Of a stretch of 23,564 nucleotides of DNA, positions 7,094 through 14,486 are shown one piece after another. Numbering within the stretch: position 1 is the stretch's first letter; every line of letters begins with the position of its first letter. A program made the position numbers and the translations under genes. The notes under the pieces are model-generated. The model was not told the origin of the DNA and made no database searches. It saw only the letters and a list, made by a program, of their open reading frames with translations. The DNA lies in the NCBI GenBank assembly GCA_030066455.1, contig JASJBQ010000005.1, forward strand, positions 1-23,564. Direction: 5' to 3'. The stretch is from Desulfobacterales bacterium (GTDB lineage Bacteria > Desulfobacterota > Desulfobacteria > Desulfobacterales > UBA5852).

Positions 7094-7726
7094 TTATTCC
7101 TTGATCAGGCCCCGGTAAAAAATCTCAAAGGCCACTTCCAAGGTCTTGCGCAGGTAATCCTTCTGCTCATCGATGATTTTCTTGCTGGCTTCCCAGAGGA
7201 CAACCCCGGAGAAAAGCGACCAAAAGATATCGGCCAGCGCCACGGCGTGGCGGTCGACGAACTTGCCGGCCTGGATGCCCTCGTCGAAAATGGCGGCGAT
7301 GGCGCTGATCGATTTCTGGGACAGGGTTTTGATCTCGTTCATGAGCTCTTCGGAGAGGTTTTTGAGGGTTTCGCTGGACTGGAGGTGAAACATGTTGATG
7401 ATGATCAGCGGGTCGAATTCATAGACATCGTACATGGCCGCCATCAGGGCCTTGACCTTCTCCTCCGGCCCGGAGACGTCTTCATTGTTGACGTGTTCGA
7501 CCCGGATCAGCAGGTATTGCAGGATGCGCAGCGATAGAGAAGCATAAAGTTCTTCCTTGTTTTTAAAATACAGATACAGGGTTCCCGGGCTGAGTTCGGC
7601 TTCGTGGGCGATGTCCTCCATGGTGGCCTTGTTGAAACCCTTCTCGGAAAAAACGCGTTTGGCGGCCACCATGATCTGCTGCCGTCGTCGCTCCTTTTCC
7701 CTTTCTTTACGCTCCTGGATCCCCAT
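7094..7726 (-). CDS. TetR/AcrR family transcriptional regulator
   Basis: This 210-residue protein has the usual size for the family. Residues 15-63 are the TetR helix-turn-helix (IMVAAKRVFSEKGFNKATME, then LSPGTLYLYFKNKEELY). The rest is an all-helical ligand-binding and dimerisation domain (EEKVKALMAAMYDVYEFDPL). Such proteins repress a nearby operon until a small molecule binds. No transporter lies next to it: its neighbours are the convergent HAD/AIRS gene and, upstream on the same strand, selD. The target is therefore unclear and may be itself. The start is well supported by AGGAGA, 7 bases before the ATG. The gene is visibly less GC-rich than its neighbours. Confidence 0.93.
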   Translation of the reverse strand: MGIQERKEREKERRRQQIMVAAKRVFSEKGFNKATMEDIAHEAELSPGTLYLYFKNKEELYASLSLRILQYLLIRVEHVNNEDVSGPEEKVKALMAAMYDVYEFDPLIIINMFHLQSSETLKNLSEELMNEIKTLSQKSISAIAAIFDEGIQAGKFVDRHAVALADIFWSLFSGVVLWEASKKIIDEQKDYLRKTLEVAFEIFYRGLIKE

Positions 7727-7766
7727 CGATTTATCTCCTGAACGCTATTTTTTTTTTGATGAGTTC

Positions 7767-7795
7767 TACATAAGCTAAATCCGATATTTGGTCAA
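7767..7795 (-). promoter_or_regulatory. Candidate promoter of the TetR gene
   Basis: On the minus strand TTGACC (7790-7795) is followed after 17 bases by TATGTA (7767-7772). The -35 is good and the -10 is weak (3/6). A run of ten A residues (7748-7757, minus-strand sense) lies just after the expected start point. No convincing TetR-type palindrome was seen here. Confidence 0.35.
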
Positions 7796-8073
7796 GCAAA
7801 AAGCGTTGTCCTTCCGAATTCCGGAAAACGAATTTAAACGTTTAGCATTACTATGTTTTTTTAAGATGGGTATCGCCGCTAGGGAGGAAAGGGCCGCATT
7901 CAGCGTGTTGCTGTGCAGACGTCGAGAAAATGCAGCCCAAGGCGGGCAGGAAAGCGGCAACACACGGCATTGAAAGCGGTCTGGCCGTTTGCCGTCATGA
8001 GGCCATGCCGAAAGGCCCGCTATCATCACCGCCAGGGACGGCACCTCGCCGGCGACGTGCGGCCCTTTCGGTC
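7796..8073. other. Gene-free stretch between TetR and selD
   Basis: Together with the TetR leader this makes about 350 bases without a gene. The TetR-proximal part is AT-rich. Close to the selD stop, 8-bp arms CCGAAAGG (8008-8015) and CCTTTCGG (8064-8071) form an inverted repeat with a 48-base loop that contains smaller GC pairings. This could be the 3' structure or terminator of the selD operon, but no T tract is present. No tRNA, including tRNA-Sec, was recognised. Confidence 0.35.
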
Positions 8074-9120
8074 CTATACCACCCGCAAGCGACCACCGCC
8101 GTCGTCCGGCCCCACGCTTCCAATGGGAACGGCGGCAGGGATGCCGGCGCTGCCCAGCTCGCTCAAGAGGTCGTCTATCTGCTCGGGATTCACGGCCGCC
8201 AGCAAGCCACCGCTGGTCTGGGGGTCGTACACAATTTCACGCTGCCACGCCGGCCAGTCACCCTCGAAACGGATTGCATCCGCAACCATCCGCCGGTTAT
8301 GGGCATTGACGCCGGTGGTCACGCCATGGCGATACATCTCCAGCGCTTCGGCCATGATGGGAAGCGCATCCATCACCAGGGTCAGCGTCACTCCGGCCCC
8401 ACGGGCCATCTCGAAGGCATGACCGGCAAGGCCGAAGCCGGTGACATCGGTGGCGGCACTGATTTCGAAGCCCTGCAAAACTTCGCAGGCTTTTCGATTC
8501 AGGGTCGTCAAATGATCGATGCAGGCTTCAAGGGCCGCCGCAGAGACGTTACCTTTTATATTGGCGTTGAACAATACGCCACTGCCGATGGGTTTGGTGA
8601 GCACCAGGATGTCCCCGGACCGGGCCGTTCGGTTGGGCCAGTAGCGCTCGGGATGGACCAGCCCGTTCACCGCCAGGCCAAACTTGGGTTCGTCATCCTC
8701 GATCGTATGCCCTCCGACCAGAACGGCACCGGCTTCGGTGATCTTGCTGAGGGCCCCGGCCACGATCCGATGGAGCGTTTCCATGGGCAGCTTGCCGGAG
8801 GGGAAGGCGGCCAGATTCAGGCAGGTGACCGGCCGCGCACCCATGGCGTAGATATCACTCAGTGCGTTGGCGGCCGCAATCTGACCGTAGACATAAGGAT
8901 CGTCCACAGGTGGGGTGATGAAATCCGCTGTGGTGACCAGGGCCATATCATCGGCGAGGCGATAAATACCGGCGTCATCGCTGGTTTCGAAACCCACCAG
9001 CAGATTGGGATCCGCGTGTTGCGGCAGATTGGCCAGAAGTTTGCCGAGCCCGACCGGGTCGATCTTGGCCGCTCAGCCGCAGGTTTTGGAAAGGCTCATC
9101 AGGGTGGGCTTCTTGAACAT
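8074..9120 (-). CDS. selD: Selenide, water dikinase SelD, itself a selenoprotein (in-frame TGA at 9073-9075)
   Basis: SelD makes selenophosphate from selenide and ATP. This is the selenium donor for selenocysteine and selenouridine synthesis. From the ATG at 9118-9120 the frame reads MFKKPTLMSLSKTCG, then TGA, then AAKIDPVGLGKLLA, and joins the long SelD frame without a shift. Decoding TGA as selenocysteine gives 348 residues, against 347 for E. coli SelD. The Sec (codon 16) aligns with catalytic Cys17, and the Lys three residues later with Lys20. Other landmarks are DPNLLVGFETSDDAG, TTADFITPPVDDPYVYGQIA, GGHTIEDDEPKFGLAVNG, ATDVTGFGLAGHA and DPQTSGG. An in-frame TAG upstream limits the start to this ATG or the one at 9130-9132. 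Neither has ideal ribosome-site spacing (AAGGA at 9135-9139). It is the last gene of a four-gene minus-strand cluster. Confidence 0.93.
9049..9075 (-). promoter_or_regulatory. Selenocysteine UGA codon with candidate bacterial SECIS apical hairpin
   Basis: The UGA is at 9073-9075 on the minus strand. Fourteen bases after it, CCC (9056-9058), GGUC (9052-9055) and GGG (9049-9051) form a small hairpin with GGUC in the loop. The E. coli fdhF SECIS also presents GGUCU in its apical loop about 18 bases after UGA. Lower-stem pairing here is imperfect (GAGC with GCUC is possible), so the exact fold is an inference. Confidence 0.5.
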
Positions 9121-9182
9121 GCTTTTAATCATCGTCCTTGCTCGCTATCCGGGTGGGTGCATGGCCCAATTCATTGCCGCCA

Positions 9183-9740
9183 TCAACTGCCGGTGCGCCG
9201 CCACGTCCCGGCCAGAATCTTGAGACCGGCCGCGGCGTTGGAATCCCGGCGCTCCAGATAGGCGTGGTCAACCCGGTGGCGTAATTCAGGGCGGGCTTCC
9301 AGCAGAATACGAGCGGCAATCCGGGCCGTTTCACCGCTGATGTGCGCACAGTGCGCTTGATGCGCGCGACTGCCATATTCGAATCCCTTGGTCAGTACGC
9401 GACAGCAGGTTGATGGATAACCACGACGGAAGGCCTGCATGAGGGCCTCGACCGCCGTCTTGACCTGCTGCCCGCGTCCCAGGCCGGGTCCGTTACGCCC
9501 CAGGTACAGGCCCAGGGCCATGACAGCCCCGGTGAGGGCGCCGCACAAACAGCCGCTGCCGGCAAGGCCTTCCGGAAAACCGGACGCCAAGCGCACCGCC
9601 AAGGCATCGGGAAGCCCACCCCTGAAACCGCGGTTGAGAACGCTGAATACGGCTTCGGCGCATTCCAGTTGGCGGGATGTGAATAGGTTCTCGACCCGTC
9701 TCCGGATCAGCTTTTCCACGCGTTGGTTTGACCGCTCCAC
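9183..9740 (-). CDS. C_GCAxxG_C_C family putative redox-active protein
   Basis: The protein carries the family's cysteine signature: an early Cys in LECAEAV, the core GCLCGALTGAVMALGL, and later cysteines in STCCRVL and HQAHCAH. Members are thought to be redox-active or metal-binding, but no reaction is established. With the GTG start chosen here the cysteines are at 27, 64, 66, 112, 113 and 131 of 185 residues. The GTG at 9738-9740 is preceded by AGGAG (9748-9752) at the ideal 7 bases. An upstream in-frame ATG at 9759-9761 would add seven residues but has a poorly spaced site. It lies between the exported rhodanese gene (60 bases) and selD (about 62 bases), all on one strand, which suggests a role in handling selenium or sulfur. 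Confidence 0.8.
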   Translation of the reverse strand: MERSNQRVEKLIRRRVENLFTSRQLECAEAVFSVLNRGFRGGLPDALAVRLASGFPEGLAGSGCLCGALTGAVMALGLYLGRNGPGLGRGQQVKTAVEALMQAFRRGYPSTCCRVLTKGFEYGSRAHQAHCAHISGETARIAARILLEARPELRHRVDHAYLERRDSNAAAGLKILAGTWRRTGS

Positions 9741-9800
9741 GGATCGGCTCCTATTCACCATCGCCCCTGGTCGGCGGGCTAGGGTCTGTAACCCCTCGCA

Positions 9801-10334
9801 TCAGGGCGTGCCCTTTTCCACCGGGAAACCGGCCCCTTTCCAGGCAAAAATACCGCCCGGATGCCGATAGACGTTTTTGTACCCGAGTTTCACCGCCCAG
9901 GCCGCCCCGTTGTGACTGCGCGTGCATTTAACGAACCCGCAATAAACCACAATGGTTCTATTCTTGTCGGCGCCCAGGAGCGCCGCGTAGTCGGTCGGCG
10001 TGCGGCCGTCGGTTTCACCGGCATCCCATGCGACCATGTCCGCTATGGGAAACAGGAACTGGACCGCTCCGGGCACGTGGTTTTTTTTGTAACTGGCATC
10101 CAAAGGCATCGTGTCCACGATGACCATATCCCTGCCGTCATCAATCCACTGTTTGAGTTCCAGCGTACCGACCACGTCGTAGCCGCCGCGCCGGATCTCG
10201 CGCACGAGCTTGATTGCCCCGGCCTCCTTTTCGACTTCCTTTTCGAATCGGTCCTTGGCAGTCGCCGATTCGGACACGCCCAGCAAGAGGATACCCATCG
10301 TGAAACACGCGCACAGCCATCCCAACCTTCTCAT
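9801..10334 (-). CDS. Exported rhodanese-like domain protein
   Basis: The 177-residue protein has an N-terminal signal peptide (MRRLGWLCACFTMGILLLGV, with likely cleavage after SATA near residue 26) and one rhodanese domain. The active-site loop is YCGFVKCTRS, with Cys132 as likely persulfide carrier and a second Cys137. Other family features are VDTMPLDASYKKNHVPGA and WAVKLGYKNVYRHPGGIFAW. Rhodanese domains transfer sulfane sulfur and can also bind selenium as a perselenide. The start was placed at the ATG at 10332-10334 because AAGGAG lies 8 bases before it and the signal peptide begins there. A longer reading from 10376 adds 14 unlikely residues. Upstream by 46 bases is the MauE/DoxX membrane protein. 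The two are probably co-transcribed and act at the periplasmic face of the membrane. Confidence 0.88.
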   Translation of the reverse strand: MRRLGWLCACFTMGILLLGVSESATAKDRFEKEVEKEAGAIKLVREIRRGGYDVVGTLELKQWIDDGRDMVIVDTMPLDASYKKNHVPGAVQFLFPIADMVAWDAGETDGRTPTDYAALLGADKNRTIVVYCGFVKCTRSHNGAAWAVKLGYKNVYRHPGGIFAWKGAGFPVEKGTP

Positions 10335-10380
10335 TTTCCAGTCTCCTTGCAGGGGTTTGGTGGTGAATCCCACCATCAGG

Positions 10381-10851
10381 TTAAGGCCAGCGGCCGCTGC
10401 CGAGCGGTATCAGCCCGGTCGGCCGCAGACCCCGCCGGTGGCGCCAGACATACAGCCACAGGACGACGACCAGCAAGATCAGATTGCGGAAAAGGGCTGC
10501 ATCCAGACCGCCAAACGCGCGGGCCTCAATGTCCTGGGGACCGAAACAGCCGCAGTCGACGGCCAGCCCCATTTTCAGGCCAAAGATTAGAATCGCGATG
10601 AAAAGCACCAGCAGTCCGGTGATGACCGCCAGGCTGCCCCGGATGTCAACAAGCAGGCCCAGCCCGGCGGTAATTTCAAACACCGGCAGTATCCGGGCCA
10701 CGATCCCGAGGAGGCTATCGGGCACGATGCCGAAAGCGTCAATCAGCGTTGCGAACACTTCCGGATCCAGAAGCTTCCGACTGCCGGCGTAGATGAACAG
10801 GGCGCCGAGCCCCCAGCGTCCGAAAGCATAAAAATGATCCAGGTATCGCAT
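10381..10851 (-). CDS. MauE/DoxX family redox-associated membrane protein
   Basis: The 156-residue integral membrane protein has four predicted helices, at about residues 8-25, 48-68, 73-93 and 118-136. It carries the family motifs FIYAGSRKLLDPEVFA (19-34) and the cysteine pair VDCGCFG (Cys100, Cys102). MauE-type proteins act in disulfide or electron transfer during maturation of exported proteins. DoxX relatives work with sulfur oxidation. The start is the ATG at 10849-10851, with AAAGGGA just upstream. A longer reading from 11037 would add 62 hydrophilic residues not typical of the family. It is the first gene of the cluster that continues with the rhodanese, the C_GCAxxG_C_C protein and selD, so together they may form a thiol and selenium redox unit. 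Confidence 0.85.
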   Translation of the reverse strand: MRYLDHFYAFGRWGLGALFIYAGSRKLLDPEVFATLIDAFGIVPDSLLGIVARILPVFEITAGLGLLVDIRGSLAVITGLLVLFIAILIFGLKMGLAVDCGCFGPQDIEARAFGGLDAALFRNLILLVVVLWLYVWRHRRGLRPTGLIPLGSGRWP

Positions 10852-11335
10852 CCTGTCCCTTTGCGGTCCTTGTTCGGGATACCCGGCGTAACAATCCGGC
10901 ATCCAGTGAGATTTCAATCGTTTTGCGCGCTGTGCGCTCGTGAGCAGCGGCCACGGAACACTTGGTTGTTTATTTTGTGCGCGCGTTTTGTCTCGCGGCC
11001 AGGCTTTGAAATAGACGAATTTCAGGGTTAAAACCAATCGTTTGCTTTGATATTTTCAAAAACAAACTATAGAAATTTTCTATAGTTTTTATCGGAGGGC
11101 GAAAAAGATCAACAATCAGGATCTTGACCCTTGTTCATTATACTAGACCCGAAATCCTATCCGCAGGTTTCCCAAGCCAGAGAGGCATTTACGAAGGCCG
11201 GCGATTTTAGTATGGTGTCCGCACGGTCAACCACGCTTTGGTCGATTCCCGTCGTCCGGTAAGAATGGCGCCAAGGTTTCCCGGTCGCGCTACATTCACC
11301 GCAAGCCGCAGTTCTCAATTGAAAGGACGCATCCC
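10852..11335. promoter_or_regulatory. Divergent regulatory region with a perfect 25-bp palindrome
   Basis: This 484-base gap separates the MauE operon (leftward) from the tandem-HTH gene (rightward). At 11064-11088 two 12-base arms, AAACTATAGAAA and TTTCTATAGTTT, flank a single central T. A second dyad, AAGATC (11105-11110) and GATCTT (11120-11125), follows. A TATACT (11139-11144) could be a rightward -10, but no -35 is at the right distance. The region around 11030-11100 is strikingly AT-rich. The palindrome looks like an operator. A terminator reading is weaker because the stem is almost all A and T and lies between divergent genes. Confidence 0.5.
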
Positions 11336-11728
11336 ATGGGCGCAAGCAAACAATTTTTATCATCCAAGGAATTCGCCGAGCGATCCGGTCTACCTGTTTC
11401 CAAGGTAACCAAGCTCCTGCGGGCAGGCGACCTCAAGGGGCAGAAAAAAGGCCGCCAATGGATGATCCCTGCCAGCGAATTGGACCCGCTTCAGGGAACC
11501 TCCCCGCCTGCTCCCCGCACCGCCGCCGCCCCCCAACCCGTGACGGCCGCTCGTCCGGGCCAAAGCTACAGTGTGGCCGAATTCAGCGCCATGACCTATC
11601 TGACCGAGTTCGGCGTTTGCGACTGGCTCAGGAAGGGGCGGTTGCAAGGTACCCGCAGCGATGACGGTGAGTGGCGTATCGACGCCGCCAACCTCGAGGC
11701 CCCGCATATGAAAAACCTCGTGCGTTAG
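11336..11728 (+). CDS. Small DNA-binding protein with two excisionase/MerR-like HTH domains
   Basis: The 130-residue protein contains two similar winged helix-turn-helix units of the HTH_17 (excisionase/MerR) type. The first, residues 6-52, reads FLSSKEFAERSGLPVSKVTK and ends with GRQWMIPASELD. The second, 78-121, reads YSVAEFSAMTYLTEFGVCDW and ends with GEWRIDAANLE. A Pro/Ala-rich linker (53-76) joins them. Such domains bind DNA in recombination-directionality factors and regulators. The start is supported by AAAGGA, 8 bases upstream. No integrase or attachment site is near, so a chromosomal regulator is more likely than an excisionase. It is followed after 18 bases by the peptidase T gene, and the palindromic region upstream may be its own binding site. 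Confidence 0.8.
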   Translation: MGASKQFLSSKEFAERSGLPVSKVTKLLRAGDLKGQKKGRQWMIPASELDPLQGTSPPAPRTAAAPQPVTAARPGQSYSVAEFSAMTYLTEFGVCDWLRKGRLQGTRSDDGEWRIDAANLEAPHMKNLVR

Positions 11729-11746
11729 GGACGGCTGGCCCGAACG

Positions 11747-13057
11747 ATGGCTGGCAAGCGTATCCCGCCCGAGCGCCTGGAATGGGTCCGCCGACGTGCA
11801 CTGGAGCGATTCCAGCGCTATGTGGCGATCGACACGCGCTCCGATCCAACTAGCGGACGACACCCATCGTCGGACGGTCAGTGGGATCTCGCCCGCGCCC
11901 TGCAGGCCGAACTGACGACCTTCAACGGGCTTGAGGTCGAGCTCGACGATCACTGCTACCTTTACATCGCCCGACCGGCCCGCAAGGCCGCTGGATCGCC
12001 GGCGATCACCTTCTGCGCGCATTTGGACACCTCGCCGTCCGTCAGCGGCCGCGGGGTCAAACCCACCATCCACCGCGCCTACGACGGCGGCCCGCTGCAT
12101 TTTCCCGACGATCCGTCGCTTGTCCTGACACCGGATGATTCACCCGAGTTGATGCGGTTTATCGGCGAGGATATCGTGACCGCTTCCGGCCGCACCCTCC
12201 TGGGAGCCGATGACAAGGCCGGCTTGGCGGCCATCATGACCGCCCTTGAATTCCTTCATACCGAGGCGGATTGGCCGCATCCCGAGTTGCGTATCGTTTT
12301 CACACCGGATGAGGAAATCGGCGAAGGCGCCGACCATGTCCGCCTGGCGTCCATGGGACAGGTGGGTTACACCATCGACGGAGGCGCATTGGGGGAACTG
12401 GAGGCGGAGTGCTTCCACGCACTCAGCGCTGAAATCGTCTTCACCGGGCTGAACGTGCACCCCGGGTATGCCAAAAACCGCATGATCAACGCCGCGGCCA
12501 TCGCGGCCCGGTTCGCGGCGGCACTGCCCGCCCACGAGAGCCCGGAGCACACCGCCGGGCGCGAAGGTTTCTACCACCTGACCGCTATCGCCGGAGACGA
12601 AAGCAAGGCCCGCCTGGAATTGATCCTGCGCGATTTCGACGCCGGCCGCAACGAGCGACGCGTGGATATCCTCGAAAAGCTGTGCACGAGCTACCGGGCG
12701 CTCTATCCGGGAGTGGGTATTGATCTTTCGGTCAAGGAGCAGTACCGCAATATGAAGGAAGTTCTTGAGCGGCACCCGGACGCTATGGCCATGGCGCGGC
12801 GCGCCTTCGAAGCCGCCGGTGTCGCCGTTATCGACAAGGCCATCCGGGGCGGCACCGACGGCGCCCGTTTCTGCTTCATGGGCCTGCCGACCCCCAATAT
12901 ATTCGCCGGCGGCCTTCTCTTTCACAGCCGCAAGGAATGGATTCCGGTGCGGGCACTGCAAAAAAGCACCGAGGTCATATTGCAGCTATGCCGGCTGTGG
13001 GCCGAAACCCCGCCCAGCCCAACGATTCTCACGGATGCCGATGACAGCGGGACCTGA
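11747..13057 (+). CDS. pepT: Peptidase T (tripeptide aminopeptidase, M20 family)
   Basis: PepT removes the N-terminal residue of tripeptides in the cytoplasm with a two-zinc site. Metal and catalytic residues all align with E. coli PepT: His92 and Asp94 (HLDTSP), Asp155 (GADDKAG), Glu189 and Glu190 (FTPDEEIG), Asp211 (IDGG) and His393 (LLFHSRKEW), with the typical GGTDGARFCFMGLPTPNIF at 368-386. The lid or dimerisation domain lies between about 220 and 340. At 436 residues it is about 28 longer than E. coli PepT, mainly at the termini. No strong ribosome site precedes the ATG, so coupling to the upstream HTH gene (18 bases away) is likely. An MFS transporter gene follows. Confidence 0.93.
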   Translation: MAGKRIPPERLEWVRRRALERFQRYVAIDTRSDPTSGRHPSSDGQWDLARALQAELTTFNGLEVELDDHCYLYIARPARKAAGSPAITFCAHLDTSPSVSGRGVKPTIHRAYDGGPLHFPDDPSLVLTPDDSPELMRFIGEDIVTASGRTLLGADDKAGLAAIMTALEFLHTEADWPHPELRIVFTPDEEIGEGADHVRLASMGQVGYTIDGGALGELEAECFHALSAEIVFTGLNVHPGYAKNRMINAAAIAARFAAALPAHESPEHTAGREGFYHLTAIAGDESKARLELILRDFDAGRNERRVDILEKLCTSYRALYPGVGIDLSVKEQYRNMKEVLERHPDAMAMARRAFEAAGVAVIDKAIRGGTDGARFCFMGLPTPNIFAGGLLFHSRKEWIPVRALQKSTEVILQLCRLWAETPPSPTILTDADDSGT

Positions 13058-13094
13058 GAACCGCAACGGCCGGGCTCGACCGCGCCGGGGGGCG

Positions 13095-14486
13095 ATGGAC
13101 GCGGCCACCGCCAGGGAGGTGTTGGCCCTTCCCAATATCCGGCATTTCATTGCCTTTCGCGTATGCTTCAACGCCCGTTTCTACTATCCCGTATTCGCCA
13201 TTCTCTTTCTGGATTTCGGGCTCAGCCTGGAGCAGTTTGCCCTGCTGAACGCCGTCTGGGCCGCGGCGATCGTCTTGCTCGAGGTCCCCTCGGGCGCCCT
13301 GGCGGATATCATCGGCCGCAGGCGCCTTCTCATCGGCGCCGCTGCACTGATGGTGGCCGAGATGGCGCTTCTGTGCCTGGCGCCGCGCGGGAACCCGACC
13401 GCCCTGTTTTTTTTCTTTCTGGCCAACCGCATCCTGAGCGGGGCGGCCGAAGCCGCTGCCAGCGGGGCGGATGAAGCCCTGGCCTACGAGGCTCTCAAAC
13501 AAACGGGCCAGGCGGAAAAATGGGGGCTGGTGCTCGAACGCCAGATCCGCTATCAGGCCATCGGCTTTATCGTCGCCATGACCGTCGGCGCCGCCGTCTA
13601 CGACCCCGATCTGCTCAACCGTCTCCTGGCCTGGTGCGGGTCACCCCTGCGGATCGACCAGGCGCAGACCCTGCGGTTGCCCCTCGTTCTGACCCTGGTC
13701 ATGGCCCTGGCGACGCTGTACCAGGCCCTGTCCATGCAGGAGTTTCCGGCCCCGGCGGCAGAAGGCCTCGCGCCGGGCGACAAGGGCCCCACCCTGGGTG
13801 CGGCCTTTGCCCTCACCTTTCGGGCCGGGCGCTGGATTCTGCGAACGCGCTTTGCCCTGACCGTGATTCTGGCCGGTCTGCTTTTCGATCACATCATCCG
13901 CCTGGTGATCACGCTCAACAGCCAGTATCTGCGTCAGATCGCCCTGCCGGAGGCCGCTTTCGGCATCATTGCCGCCGGCTTTTCGCTGCTCGGCGTCTTC
14001 ATCCCCCGCCTGGCCCGGGGCATGGCCGAACGCAACCGCCCGGCCTTCAATTTCGGCCTGCTCGTCCTCGTCACCGCCGTGGGGCTGTCCGGAACCGCCT
14101 TATTTATCCCCTTCTGGGGATTGCTGCCGCTGGCGCTGCTCTACAGTGTCATGGTCTTCAATCAGTTCTTTACCAGTCACTATCTCAACCAGGTCGCCCC
14201 TTCGGCCGAGCGGGCCACCGTACTGAGCTTCAAGGGGTTGAGCTACAACGTGGGCTACGGTCTGGTGGGCATCGCCTACGCTCTGGTTCTGGCCTATTTT
14301 CGTGGAAGCGCCGGCGACCCTGCCGCCGACGTCGAGGCACAGGTTTTTAAGCTATCCTTCGGGGCGCTTCCATGGTATTTTCTGGGCATTGCGGCGTTGT
14401 TCAGCGGTTATGCCTACCGTCACCGCGCCGCATACGGTCTGACCGGCAAAAAGGGAAGCGATGACGATGAAAACCATGCACGTTAA
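13095..14486 (+). CDS. MFS transporter
   Basis: The 463-residue protein is mostly hydrophobic, with about 12 predicted membrane helices and the major facilitator motif between helices 2 and 3 (GALADIIGRRRLL). A central hydrophilic loop (QEFPAPAAEGLAPGDKGPTL) separates the two six-helix halves. The substrate cannot be told from sequence. The start was placed at ATG 13095 (MDAATAREVL), after a G-rich stretch. In-frame ATGs at 13035 and 13041 overlap the end of pepT and would add a charged, proline-rich tail unlike an MFS N-terminus. The gene follows pepT by 37 bases on the same strand, and peptide or amino acid export would be a reasonable guess. Its 3' end overlaps the next small gene by 26 bases. 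Confidence 0.88.
   Translation: MDAATAREVLALPNIRHFIAFRVCFNARFYYPVFAILFLDFGLSLEQFALLNAVWAAAIVLLEVPSGALADIIGRRRLLIGAAALMVAEMALLCLAPRGNPTALFFFFLANRILSGAAEAAASGADEALAYEALKQTGQAEKWGLVLERQIRYQAIGFIVAMTVGAAVYDPDLLNRLLAWCGSPLRIDQAQTLRLPLVLTLVMALATLYQALSMQEFPAPAAEGLAPGDKGPTLGAAFALTFRAGRWILRTRFALTVILAGLLFDHIIRLVITLNSQYLRQIALPEAAFGIIAAGFSLLGVFIPRLARGMAERNRPAFNFGLLVLVTAVGLSGTALFIPFWGLLPLALLYSVMVFNQFFTSHYLNQVAPSAERATVLSFKGLSYNVGYGLVGIAYALVLAYFRGSAGDPAADVEAQVFKLSFGALPWYFLGIAALFSGYAYRHRAAYGLTGKKGSDDDENHAR

Noticed and set aside
7796..8073. Possible tRNA-Sec or other RNA gene near selD
   Set aside because: No acceptor stem with a TpsiC-like GGTTC loop or CCA end was found.
8074..8997. SelD starting at the GTG at 8997
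   Set aside because: It lacks the catalytic N-terminus. The upstream frame continues through a TGA that aligns with selenocysteine, with an ATG at 9118-9120.
7930..9261. Long plus-strand frame of 443 codons opposite selD
   Set aside because: It lies antisense to a clear SelD gene and has no family signature.
10852..11037. N-terminal extension of the MauE protein
   Set aside because: The extra 62 residues are hydrophilic and not typical of the family. The ATG at 10851 has a closer ribosome site and a family-like N-terminus.
12765..13094. N-terminal extension of the MFS transporter into pepT
   Set aside because: It is a shadow of pepT in another frame and has the composition of one. Membrane helices begin only after 13095.
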